Shown piece after piece: positions 27,864-35,460 of a stretch of 64,000 nucleotides of DNA (positions within the stretch are counted from its first letter, which is position 1; the number at the start of each line of letters is the position of its first letter). This stretch comes from Fidelibacterota bacterium. GTDB lineage: Bacteria; Pseudomonadota; Alphaproteobacteria; Rhodospirillales; Rhodospirillaceae. A model generated the notes under the pieces. It was given only the letters and a program-made list of their open reading frames with translations. It was not told where the DNA came from and made no database searches. The stretch covers positions 62,001 to 126,000 of the forward strand of contig CANJRX010000003.1 of the NCBI GenBank assembly GCA_947476895.1, in the 5' to 3' direction. The position numbers were made by a program, and so were the translations under genes.

Positions 27864-28337
27864 ATGCGGCTTGCCCTTTATCAGCCCGATATCCCTCAGA
27901 ATACCGGCGCGGCCTTGCGCCTGTCGGCCTGTTTCAACGTGCCTGTGGATATCATCGAACCCTGCGGATTTCCTTTAGATGACAAGCGCTTACGGCGCAG
28001 CGTCATGGATTACGGCGGGTCCTGCGTGTTACAAAAGCATACGTCGTGGGAGGCATTTTTAGCGCAGTTTCGGGCAAACGGGCCCCAGCGCCTGATTTTG
28101 TTATCCACAGCCGCGGCCGAGCCTTACGCGGATTTCGCCTTTCAGGCGTCCGATACTCTGCTTTTGGGCCGGGAAAGCGCCGGCGTTCCCGCGCACGTTC
28201 ATGCCGCCGCCGACGCGCGCGTGCGTATTCCGATGGCCGCGGGGATGCGCTCGCTCAATGTGGCGATGGCCGGCGCGATCGTGCTCGCCGAAGCGCTGCG
28301 CCAGCAGCAGGTGTTCGCTGGCCGCAGCGTGTTGTAG
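27864..28337 (+). CDS. trmL: tRNA (cytidine(34)-2'-O)-methyltransferase
   Basis: This 157-residue SPOUT methyltransferase modifies the ribose of the wobble nucleotide in leucine tRNAs. The short length, the opening LALYQPDIPQNTGAALRLSACF, and the trefoil-knot signature LLLGRESAGVPAHV with IPMAAGMRSLNVAMAGAIVLAEAL are all typical. It diverges from petA, an arrangement common in alphaproteobacteria. A perfect DnaA box lies inside the coding sequence at 28101. Confidence 0.94.
   Translation: MRLALYQPDIPQNTGAALRLSACFNVPVDIIEPCGFPLDDKRLRRSVMDYGGSCVLQKHTSWEAFLAQFRANGPQRLILLSTAAAEPYADFAFQASDTLLLGRESAGVPAHVHAAADARVRIPMAAGMRSLNVAMAGAIVLAEALRQQQVFAGRSVL
28101..28109 (+). promoter_or_regulatory. Perfect DnaA box inside trmL
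   Basis: TTATCCACA within the trmL coding sequence, encoding part of LLSTAAA. Being inside a gene, it is less likely to be regulatory than the three intergenic copies. Confidence 0.3.
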
Positions 28338-28342
28338 CGGCG

Positions 28343-29428
28343 TTAGGCCTTGGCGGCGGTCTGCTGCGACGCCCAGACTTTTTTCAGGAAATCGCGCTGG
28401 ATCGCACAGGTGTCGGGCACGCCATTGCGCAAATAAACCGAATCTGGAATTTGCAGCGTGTCGACGAAGTAGTCGAACGAGCGGCCCGGATCGTTTTTGT
28501 GCTCTTCAAAAAACGCCAGGATATCGAACGTTCTTTTCAACATGAACGATGTGTCGACGTACGACTGATAGTCGGTGCGATTTTCCTTGATGAACTTCGC
28601 GATCATGACGGCGTAGGACATCAGCCGGAAACCCATGGCGACCAAACACGCTTTCAACAGCGTCGTCGTCGGCACCCAGCGCATATCGATGTAGCCGCGC
28701 AAGGGACGTTCTTCATTCTGCGCGAAGTTGAAGAAGTATTTCACGAACAGCGCTTCGGCAGCCGTGATGAAGCCCATACCCTTCATACGCATCATGGGCT
28801 GCCACATCTGCGCATTGAGAATGTTAGCGAGGCGGAAGCCCTTGGGGCTCACCAGCGCCATCTGCTCGTCAAACAGCGGTCGGTGATGATAAATCTCAGA
28901 GAACTCAACTTCGGTGACGAGAGCCAGCGCGCTATCGAGATAAGGGCCGGCGCCGCGCAGAATGCCAAGTTCGGCGCCTTGTGCGTCGCTGCTGATGATA
29001 TCCGGCGGCGGCAGTCCCAGTTCGTTGATGATCTGTTCGATGGAGGACGTCTCAACCGAAAGCGTTTTGACGATCTGGGTTGTATCGTCCCACGTTTGAC
29101 AATGCGGATAACCGGGGTCTTCACCTTTCGCCATCGGCGCAGGTTTATACAGACTGCTGCTCTTGGGCTGATTGGTGACGTAGAAATCGCGCGTCGTGCG
29201 TTTTTCAGCGACCGCGCGGTTCACTTTGATTTTTACTTGCTGCGGATTTTCCGTGCTGGTCTCGACGAGCACGGGGCGCGCGTCGTCACGAATTTCAAAC
29301 GTCACCAGCACGCAATTCGGAATCACTTCCAGAACCGCACCGATCGGACCGACACCATCGTCGCCGCCGACGTGATAGAGCACGAGATCGACCGGACCAA
29401 CTTTAGGGAGTTCGGGATTGAGGCTCAT
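28343..29428 (-). CDS. FkbM-family SAM-dependent methyltransferase
   Basis: This 361-residue protein has an FkbM-type methyltransferase domain in its first two thirds. It opens with VDLVLYHVGGDDGVGPIGAV in the SAM-binding position and ends with the diagnostic IISSDAQGAELGILRGAGPYL and VTEVEFSEIYHHRPLFDE. A further 130 residues follow, helical and partly hydrophobic, and are not part of the standard domain. FkbM enzymes methylate oxygen atoms, often on sugars or glycolipids; the substrate here is unknown. The start at 29428 avoids 13 poorly conserved residues of the longer frame. The gene converges on trmL (5-base gap). Confidence 0.8.
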   Translation of the reverse strand: MSLNPELPKVGPVDLVLYHVGGDDGVGPIGAVLEVIPNCVLVTFEIRDDARPVLVETSTENPQQVKIKVNRAVAEKRTTRDFYVTNQPKSSSLYKPAPMAKGEDPGYPHCQTWDDTTQIVKTLSVETSSIEQIINELGLPPPDIISSDAQGAELGILRGAGPYLDSALALVTEVEFSEIYHHRPLFDEQMALVSPKGFRLANILNAQMWQPMMRMKGMGFITAAEALFVKYFFNFAQNEERPLRGYIDMRWVPTTTLLKACLVAMGFRLMSYAVMIAKFIKENRTDYQSYVDTSFMLKRTFDILAFFEEHKNDPGRSFDYFVDTLQIPDSVYLRNGVPDTCAIQRDFLKKVWASQQTAAKA

Positions 29429-29639
29429 AAATCCGCCGCTGATTGGGGTGATGAAAAAGCCGCGCAATTCGCGCGCGGCCGAAAGGCTTCACTCAACAGT
29501 GGTCTAGAAACTTCACTAATCCCTTAATTGTAGTTCTGTGCGCTGTAATTCATTGAAATTGCGCGTTATTTTATAAGCGCGCGGAGCCGATCTACCCTAG
29601 CGTGTGACAGAAAAGTCATGTGCGGACCATCATTCTGTA

Positions 29640-29785
29640 AGGGTCAGAACGCTAAAGTCCATTTGCTAGTCGACGACCTCGAAAGACTCCCCTCTGGAAG
29701 GTTGACGATCTGAACGGACCCTGCCCCCTCGGGGTCCAACAATACAAGCGGCTCCGGCCCCCCTCCGGAGCCGCTTTTGTTTTGG
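29640..29785 (+). ncRNA. Candidate small RNA with two C-rich hairpin loops
   Basis: The 367-base gap between the two methyltransferase genes has no plausible reading frame but contains an ordered RNA-like structure on the plus strand. A first hairpin has stem GGACCCTG/CGGGGTCC (29716-29737) and loop CCCCCT. An intrinsic terminator hairpin (29746-29776) follows, with loop CCCCCCT. Upstream, CTCCCCTCT (29687-29695) adds a third C-rich stretch. Both neighbouring genes are on the minus strand, so the terminator has no mRNA to serve. C-rich loops of this kind can pair with Shine-Dalgarno sequences. The 5' end is a guess, and no clear promoter was found. Confidence 0.4.
29746..29785 (+). terminator. 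Strong intrinsic terminator with no upstream plus-strand gene
   Basis: AAGCGGCTCCGG (29746-29757) and CCGGAGCCGCTT (29765-29776) form a perfect 12-base stem around loop CCCCCCT. The stem runs into a T-rich tail TTGTTTTG. The tail is on the plus strand only, so it terminates transcription in that direction. Confidence 0.8.
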
Positions 29786-29795
29786 GCGCATGGAA

Positions 29796-30395
29796 TCAGA
29801 GTGGAATGAACCAGGTGTAGTTCTTGCCGGTCTCAAGACGATGATGATGCGCCTGCGCATATTCATCGACGGCGCGCTTCACGCCGAACAGCGGATATTT
29901 TGGGTGATCGTAATCGTGGCCACCCAGCCATCCACCCGCCTTGATCTTGGGCCGATAAAGTTCGATGTCGGATTTGCAACCTTCGTACGAATGATCAGCG
30001 TCGATAAAACAAAAATCCAGCGAACCGTCGGCGATGTCAGTGTGAGCCTTGTCGGTGCGCATGCGGTGCACATGCCGGCGATCTTTGGCAAAGTCGGTGC
30101 GCTGCATGGTCTTCGCAAAAATATCGTTCATATATTGGTGGCTGAAGGTGGCGACACTGTCTTCGGTATCGCCGATGTAGCCCGCACCCTCGCCTTCCCA
30201 GCTATCAATCATGTGCAGCGTCAGATCGATTTTGTTGCTGAGAAGAAGCACCGAGAGATTGCCGTTAAAAACACCAAGCTCGGCCCCGACGGGGTTCTTG
30301 ATGTGTTTAATACGCCGCAGAACTTCGTAGGCACGGCCGCTTGAGCGCGGCTTCAAGACGTTGTGCTTGAGAAAAAGAAGCTGGAGGCAATTCAT
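29796..30395 (-). CDS. Class I SAM-dependent methyltransferase (Methyltransf_24 type)
   Basis: This 199-residue protein has a Rossmann methyltransferase domain recognised from GAELGVFNGNLSVLLL (motif I), LHMIDSWEGEG, and the family hallmark LDFCFIDADHSYEGCKSDIELY with GGWLGGHDYDHPKYPLFGV. Relatives include cephalosporin-hydroxylase-like and glycan O-methyltransferases; the substrate is unknown. The ATG at 30395 is used; a TTG five codons earlier is possible, and neither has a good ribosome site. Together with the FkbM gene downstream it may modify an exported glycan. Confidence 0.75.
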   Translation of the reverse strand: MNCLQLLFLKHNVLKPRSSGRAYEVLRRIKHIKNPVGAELGVFNGNLSVLLLSNKIDLTLHMIDSWEGEGAGYIGDTEDSVATFSHQYMNDIFAKTMQRTDFAKDRRHVHRMRTDKAHTDIADGSLDFCFIDADHSYEGCKSDIELYRPKIKAGGWLGGHDYDHPKYPLFGVKRAVDEYAQAHHHRLETGKNYTWFIPL

Positions 30396-30465
30396 TGAGG
30401 GGGATTTCAATCGCTGCTGATATCACATGCTAACGCAAGGAACGCCCGCGTTCCAACGCCAAGAC

Positions 30466-31737
30466 TTATAGTGGCTCAGGCGTTGTTTTATCGCCGTTCT
30501 CATGTGTGATCATTTGGCGCAGGTGCTCGAGAATTTCGCTGCGGCCCGGCTCAAAGTTCGCGCCGATCCACCATTCTTCCGCAGCGCTTATGAAGCGTCC
30601 CACCGTTGGCCCGGGTTTGATGCCGAGCGCCAGCACATCTGCGCCGCCAATCGGCAGCGCTTTGGGTGTCCAGTTTTCAACCACATCCAAAAGCGCGCGC
30701 CATTGCGCGGCACTCACGACATCCTTCCGTCGCGCCCACGCCAGCAGCACACGATCAGATACCATCGGCCCGCCGAGGCGAAACAGCGCGCGGCGCAAAT
30801 GCAAAGGATCAGTTTGGTCATTGAGAACCGGTTCCGCGGCAGCGAGCGTTTTTAGATATTCGCGGTCCGCGTTGGAGAGCTTCAGCCGGTCCGCAATGCT
30901 GTTTTCCGCGCCAGCCGGAAGCAGGGACGCTAAACGCCGCAGCCAAAGCGGCGCTGCGTTCACGGTTGCCTCAAGCGCAACCAATCGCGCAAGCGCATCC
31001 ACATTGGCTTCGCCCTGAACGATGTGCTGAAGCACGCCCACCTGCGCCATGAGTTTGATGGCCTCCGTCGGTGATGGCGCGCTCAATAATTTTGAAAGCT
31101 CCTGCTGAATGCGCTCGGCCGATAACCGCGCTAGGCCCGCAGCATGTGTGCGGCAGGCCTCAAGTGTTGCTGCATCGAGCGGCGCACGGCCGTACCAGGC
31201 AAAAAAACGAAACAGTCGCAAAATACGCAAATAGTCTTCCTGAATGCGGTCGGCGGCCGCGCCGACAAACCTCACGCGGCCCGCCCGCGCATCAGCAACA
31301 CCGCCGTGATCATCGAACACCGTGCCGCCAGGTTTGAGCGACAGCGCGTTCATGGTGAAATCGCGCCGGCGCGCGTCTTCAGGCCAGTCCGTTGTGAACT
31401 CCACGGCTGCGTGACGCCCATCGCAAGCTGTGTCGCGGCGCAAGGTGGTGATTTCAAAAGGCACACCATCGGCGATCGCCATGACCGTGCCGTGATCAAG
31501 ACCGGTGGGGACCGCTTTAAGACCAGCGTTTTCCAAACGCGCGATGACACGGGCCGGAAGGTCGGGTGTGGCGAGATCAATTTCGCTGACGGGCAACTCC
31601 ATGACCGCGTTGCGCACCGCGCCGCCGACAAAGCGCACATCGACGCCCTCGCCTACACCCAGCGCCGCAAGCACGCGCGCAACCGGGCTGGCCGTCATCC
31701 AGGGCTGAGGGGCGAGATGATACGTATCTGATGACAT
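30466..31737 (-). CDS. cca: CCA tRNA nucleotidyltransferase
   Basis: This 423-residue class II nucleotidyltransferase adds or repairs the CCA end of tRNAs. The head has GGAVRN at 38-43 and the catalytic acids in SEIDLAT (E52 and D54, where Asp-x-Asp is usual). RRRDFTMNAL and RIQEDYLRILRLFRF are the neck motifs. The carboxy-terminal helical body is complete. Poly(A) polymerase is the main alternative because the families are close. It ends the DUF1285-Nudix-DUF6111-cca run, 13 bases after the DUF6111 gene, an order common in this clade. Confidence 0.9.
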   Translation of the reverse strand: MSSDTYHLAPQPWMTASPVARVLAALGVGEGVDVRFVGGAVRNAVMELPVSEIDLATPDLPARVIARLENAGLKAVPTGLDHGTVMAIADGVPFEITTLRRDTACDGRHAAVEFTTDWPEDARRRDFTMNALSLKPGGTVFDDHGGVADARAGRVRFVGAAADRIQEDYLRILRLFRFFAWYGRAPLDAATLEACRTHAAGLARLSAERIQQELSKLLSAPSPTEAIKLMAQVGVLQHIVQGEANVDALARLVALEATVNAAPLWLRRLASLLPAGAENSIADRLKLSNADREYLKTLAAAEPVLNDQTDPLHLRRALFRLGGPMVSDRVLLAWARRKDVVSAAQWRALLDVVENWTPKALPIGGADVLALGIKPGPTVGRFISAAEEWWIGANFEPGRSEILEHLRQMITHENGDKTTPEPL

Positions 31738-31750
31738 CGCGCTGCGGCTT

Positions 31751-32038
31751 TTAGGGTTTTTTCGGCTCGAGATGGCCGGGGATCATTTCACCCTTCTCGA
31801 GATGCGGCGGCACATAGGTTTCATCGGGCGAGCCGCCGCGCAGGAGTGCAGTCGCGGACAACACCGTCATGGCGCTGACCGCGCCGAGGAACATCAGCAA
31901 GGGCCATGGCCCGCGTTCGAGTCTCGGGGCCTCGCCGCCGTGACGCGCGACGTAACCTGTGCGGTACCACACCCATGCCGCGTAAACCGCCGCGGGCAGT
32001 AGAAATGGTACGACGTAAGTGAAGAGCATTCGCGACAT
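31751..32038 (-). CDS. Small two-helix membrane protein (DUF6111-like)
   Basis: This 95-residue protein has two membrane helices: LFTYVVPFLLPAAVYAAWVWY and LLMFLGAVSAMTVLSATALL. They are separated by a charged segment, with a proline-rich soluble end (YVPPHLEKGEMIPGHLEPKKP). Its size, topology and place between the Nudix gene and cca match a conserved alphaproteobacterial family annotated DUF6111. The function is unknown. The name is recalled from context, not from a search. Confidence 0.65.
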   Translation of the reverse strand: MSRMLFTYVVPFLLPAAVYAAWVWYRTGYVARHGGEAPRLERGPWPLLMFLGAVSAMTVLSATALLRGGSPDETYVPPHLEKGEMIPGHLEPKKP

Positions 32039-32112
32039 CGAACCCGCCTTGAGAGCGCATAACGCACTAAATAATTATTTACAGGCTCGCACCAAAACAC
32101 CGTCAGCGCGCC

Positions 32113-32823
32113 TCACATTTTGGCTGTTAGCACCTCGTAGAGATTGATCAGCATACCCGCAGTCGCACCCCAGATATAGCGATCACCAAATGGAATGGCG
32201 TAGTAGCCGCGCACCATGCCGTTGGCGAGGATGCGGCTGTGACGTTGATGGTTGGCGGGATCGAGGAAGAACGCGAGCGGCACCTCGAAAATGTCGGCGA
32301 CTTCGACCGGGTCGGGTTTCAAATCGAACGGCGGCGTCACCACGCCGACAACCGGCGTCACGGTGAAGCCCGTCACGGTGACGTAAGGATCAAGCGTACC
32401 CAAAATTTCAATGTGGGACGCGGCCAGGCCAATCTCTTCGTAAGTCTCGCGCAGGGCACCCGCGTGCGCATCAACATCGCTCGGCTCGATACGTCCGCCG
32501 GGGAAAGAAATCTGCCCGCCGTGGGCTTTCAGATCGGCCGTGCGCTGCGTGAAAAGCACTGTAAATCCGGCACTATGTTCAACCAGCGGCACCAGCACGG
32601 CGGCCGGCACCGTGGGCACGTTAGGGTCCGGCACGAACTGCGGCAGGGACGACGGCACATCGCTCTGCTGCAGCCGGGTTGCGGTCGCGTTGTCGCCGTG
32701 CGCGGTAGGTGCGCGCGGTGTGGCGAGGCGCGCCCGCAACGCAGCGCGGGTCCAAGGGGACGATGTTTCCATTTGAGGTGGGGCCGGGGTGTTCACCGCG
32801 TGACTGCTTTGGGGACCGCTCAT
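32113..32823 (-). CDS. Nudix hydrolase, probable coenzyme A pyrophosphatase
   Basis: This 236-residue cytosolic hydrolase has the CoA-pyrophosphatase variant of the Nudix box: ISFPGGRIEPSDVDAHAGAL followed by RETYEEIGL. It also has the upstream VPAAVLVPLVEH and FTQRTADLKAHGGQ segment typical of CoAse enzymes, which split CoA and oxidised CoA to phosphopantetheine and 3',5'-ADP. The start at 32823 shares an ATGA overlap with the DUF1285 stop, which favours it over the longer frame from 32874. The first 80 residues are not conserved in the core family. Confidence 0.87.
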   Translation of the reverse strand: MSGPQSSHAVNTPAPPQMETSSPWTRAALRARLATPRAPTAHGDNATATRLQQSDVPSSLPQFVPDPNVPTVPAAVLVPLVEHSAGFTVLFTQRTADLKAHGGQISFPGGRIEPSDVDAHAGALRETYEEIGLAASHIEILGTLDPYVTVTGFTVTPVVGVVTPPFDLKPDPVEVADIFEVPLAFFLDPANHQRHSRILANGMVRGYYAIPFGDRYIWGATAGMLINLYEVLTAKM

Positions 32824-33392
32824 GCGAGAGACGCCGAAGCTGGACCCAGCGCAAAGAATGCGCCCGCGCTCCACACTCCAAAGGTGCTGCCATCCTCGGC
32901 CGTCTCGCCGATTTCAACCAGGTGATAATAGACAGCGCGGGCCAGCCGGGCCTCCAAACCTTTGCGGACGTATAGATAGGGTCGCGGCTCGCCGGAGGCG
33001 GGGTCGTGCACGACCCTTAAGGGGTGCTCGGAGTCGAGGGTAACGAGGTCGTCAACGTTGGTCCGGACGCGAATAATTTGGTTGCGTCCTGCGCCCTCCA
33101 CTATAAGTTCCACGCCGATAAAGGGAGAGTCCTCGACTTCGATACGGCCGTTTTCAACCGGCGTCGTGAGCCAGTAGACACCGTCCGGATCGCGTCTGAG
33201 TACAGTGGAGAATAGCCTAACAAGAGCGTGGCGGCCGATAGGCGAGCCCCGGTAATACCAGGTTCCGTTGCGGTCGATGCGCATGCTAAAGTCGCCGCAT
33301 AAATCTGGAAACGGTACAGCAGGGCCTTCAGAGCCCGGTGCCGCGGGCCTCTTTTCTGCCTCTTCCGTATTTGGTCGGCGATCCATACTCAT
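32820..33392 (-). CDS. DUF1285 domain-containing protein
   Basis: This 190-residue protein has the DUF1285 fold (two mixed beta domains), recognised from FSMRIDRNGTWYYRGSPIGR, FSTVLRRDPDGVYWLTTPVE and VEDSPFIGVELIV. It is cytosolic, with a disordered start. It leads the minus-strand operon with the Nudix hydrolase (4-base overlap), DUF6111 and cca, and its start is 47 bases from the divergent moxR start. The function is unknown. The M at 33392 or the next one at 33386 may be used. Confidence 0.85.
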   Translation of the reverse strand: MSMDRRPNTEEAEKRPAAPGSEGPAVPFPDLCGDFSMRIDRNGTWYYRGSPIGRHALVRLFSTVLRRDPDGVYWLTTPVENGRIEVEDSPFIGVELIVEGAGRNQIIRVRTNVDDLVTLDSEHPLRVVHDPASGEPRPYLYVRKGLEARLARAVYYHLVEIGETAEDGSTFGVWSAGAFFALGPASASLA

Positions 33393-33439
33393 CGGAATTA
33401 AGTATCTAAGCCTTTGAAATATATAGGTGGAGCGAGTCT

Positions 33440-34471
<1,032 letters not shown>

Positions 34472-34529
34472 GGTTTGTCGGATGCGCGCATAACGTCGCG
34501 CGCGCTTTAGCCATGATGGTCGACCCTAC

Positions 34530-35450
34530 ATGAGCGTGACCACCACAAAACGTGAAGAAAGCCATCGCCTGCGCGTACAGGCGGACGCTATATCCGCGAC
34601 TCTGCCGCCGCTGTTGGTGACGGCAAAACGGATCGCGGCTTCCGTGACGCTCGGTGTACACGGCCGCCGCCGCGCCGGGACCGGCGACAGCTTCTGGCAG
34701 TTCCGCCCTTACACCAGAGACGACACCCCCGGTCAGATCGACTGGCGTCAGTCCGGCAAGTTCGACACCGTATTTGTGAAGGACCGCGAAGTCGTCTCTG
34801 CGCAGACCGCGATCCTGTGGTGCGATACCTCGCCGTCCATGCGCTATCGCTCGTCGCCCAAACTTCCCACCAAAGCCGAACGCGCGGCGGTGATGATGTT
34901 GGCCATGGCCGAACTGATTACCGATGCCGGCGAACGCATCTTGCGCATCTCGGGCGATGCACGCTCACAGCGCAGCGGCACGGGCCGCTTGGCTGTCGCC
35001 CAGATCGCCGACGCTATTGCCCTCGAACTCATCACGCCGCCCCGCGAAGGTGTGCCGGAAGTGCCGAACTTCCCGTCGTCGCTGCCGCGCCACGCGACCA
35101 TCATTATGTTCAGCGATTTCCTGGCGCCCTTTGAAGAAACCGCCGCGACCATCCGCTCGCTCGCGCGCTTAGGTCTTAAAGGCCATCTGATTCAGGTTCT
35201 CGATCCGGCCGAAGAAACCCTGCCGTTTACTGGCCGGGTGCGCTTCGTAGGTCTTGAGAACGAAGGTGCGACCGTCATCGACCGCGCCGAAGAAGCCCGC
35301 GCTGGCTACATCAAGAAGCTGCACGCCCATCGTGAGGCCCTGAAAGCTATGGCCGTTACGGCCGGCTGGAGCTTCGGCCTGCACCACACCGATCATTCGC
35401 CGCAGCCGGCCATCTCCGCGCTGCATAACGCTGTCACCGGTTACCGCTGA
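34530..35450 (+). CDS. DUF58 domain-containing protein (VWA-like)
   Basis: This 306-residue protein of the DUF58 family, partner of MoxR, has the family opening HGRRRAGTGDSFWQFRPYTRDD followed by QIDWRQSGKFDTVFVKDRE. The MIDAS-like segment is ILWCDTSPSMRYRS, which fits a DxSxS metal site. No signal or membrane helix is seen, so it is cytosolic or peripheral. It begins 58 bases after moxR and ends 10 bases before the DUF4159 gene. Confidence 0.92.
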   Translation: MSVTTTKREESHRLRVQADAISATLPPLLVTAKRIAASVTLGVHGRRRAGTGDSFWQFRPYTRDDTPGQIDWRQSGKFDTVFVKDREVVSAQTAILWCDTSPSMRYRSSPKLPTKAERAAVMMLAMAELITDAGERILRISGDARSQRSGTGRLAVAQIADAIALELITPPREGVPEVPNFPSSLPRHATIIMFSDFLAPFEETAATIRSLARLGLKGHLIQVLDPAEETLPFTGRVRFVGLENEGATVIDRAEEARAGYIKKLHAHREALKAMAVTAGWSFGLHHTDHSPQPAISALHNAVTGYR

Positions 35451-35460
35451 GACCGTTTAA

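Noticed and set aside
28046-29527. A 493-codon plus-strand open frame across trmL and the FkbM gene
   Set aside because: It is antisense to a well-supported methyltransferase and overlaps trmL in another frame. Its composition (Arg/His/Asp-rich) is typical of GC-rich shadow frames.
29790-30344. A 184-codon plus-strand frame that could be read as the gene served by the orphan terminator
   Set aside because: It lies downstream of the terminator, is antisense to a good methyltransferase gene, and has no family motif.
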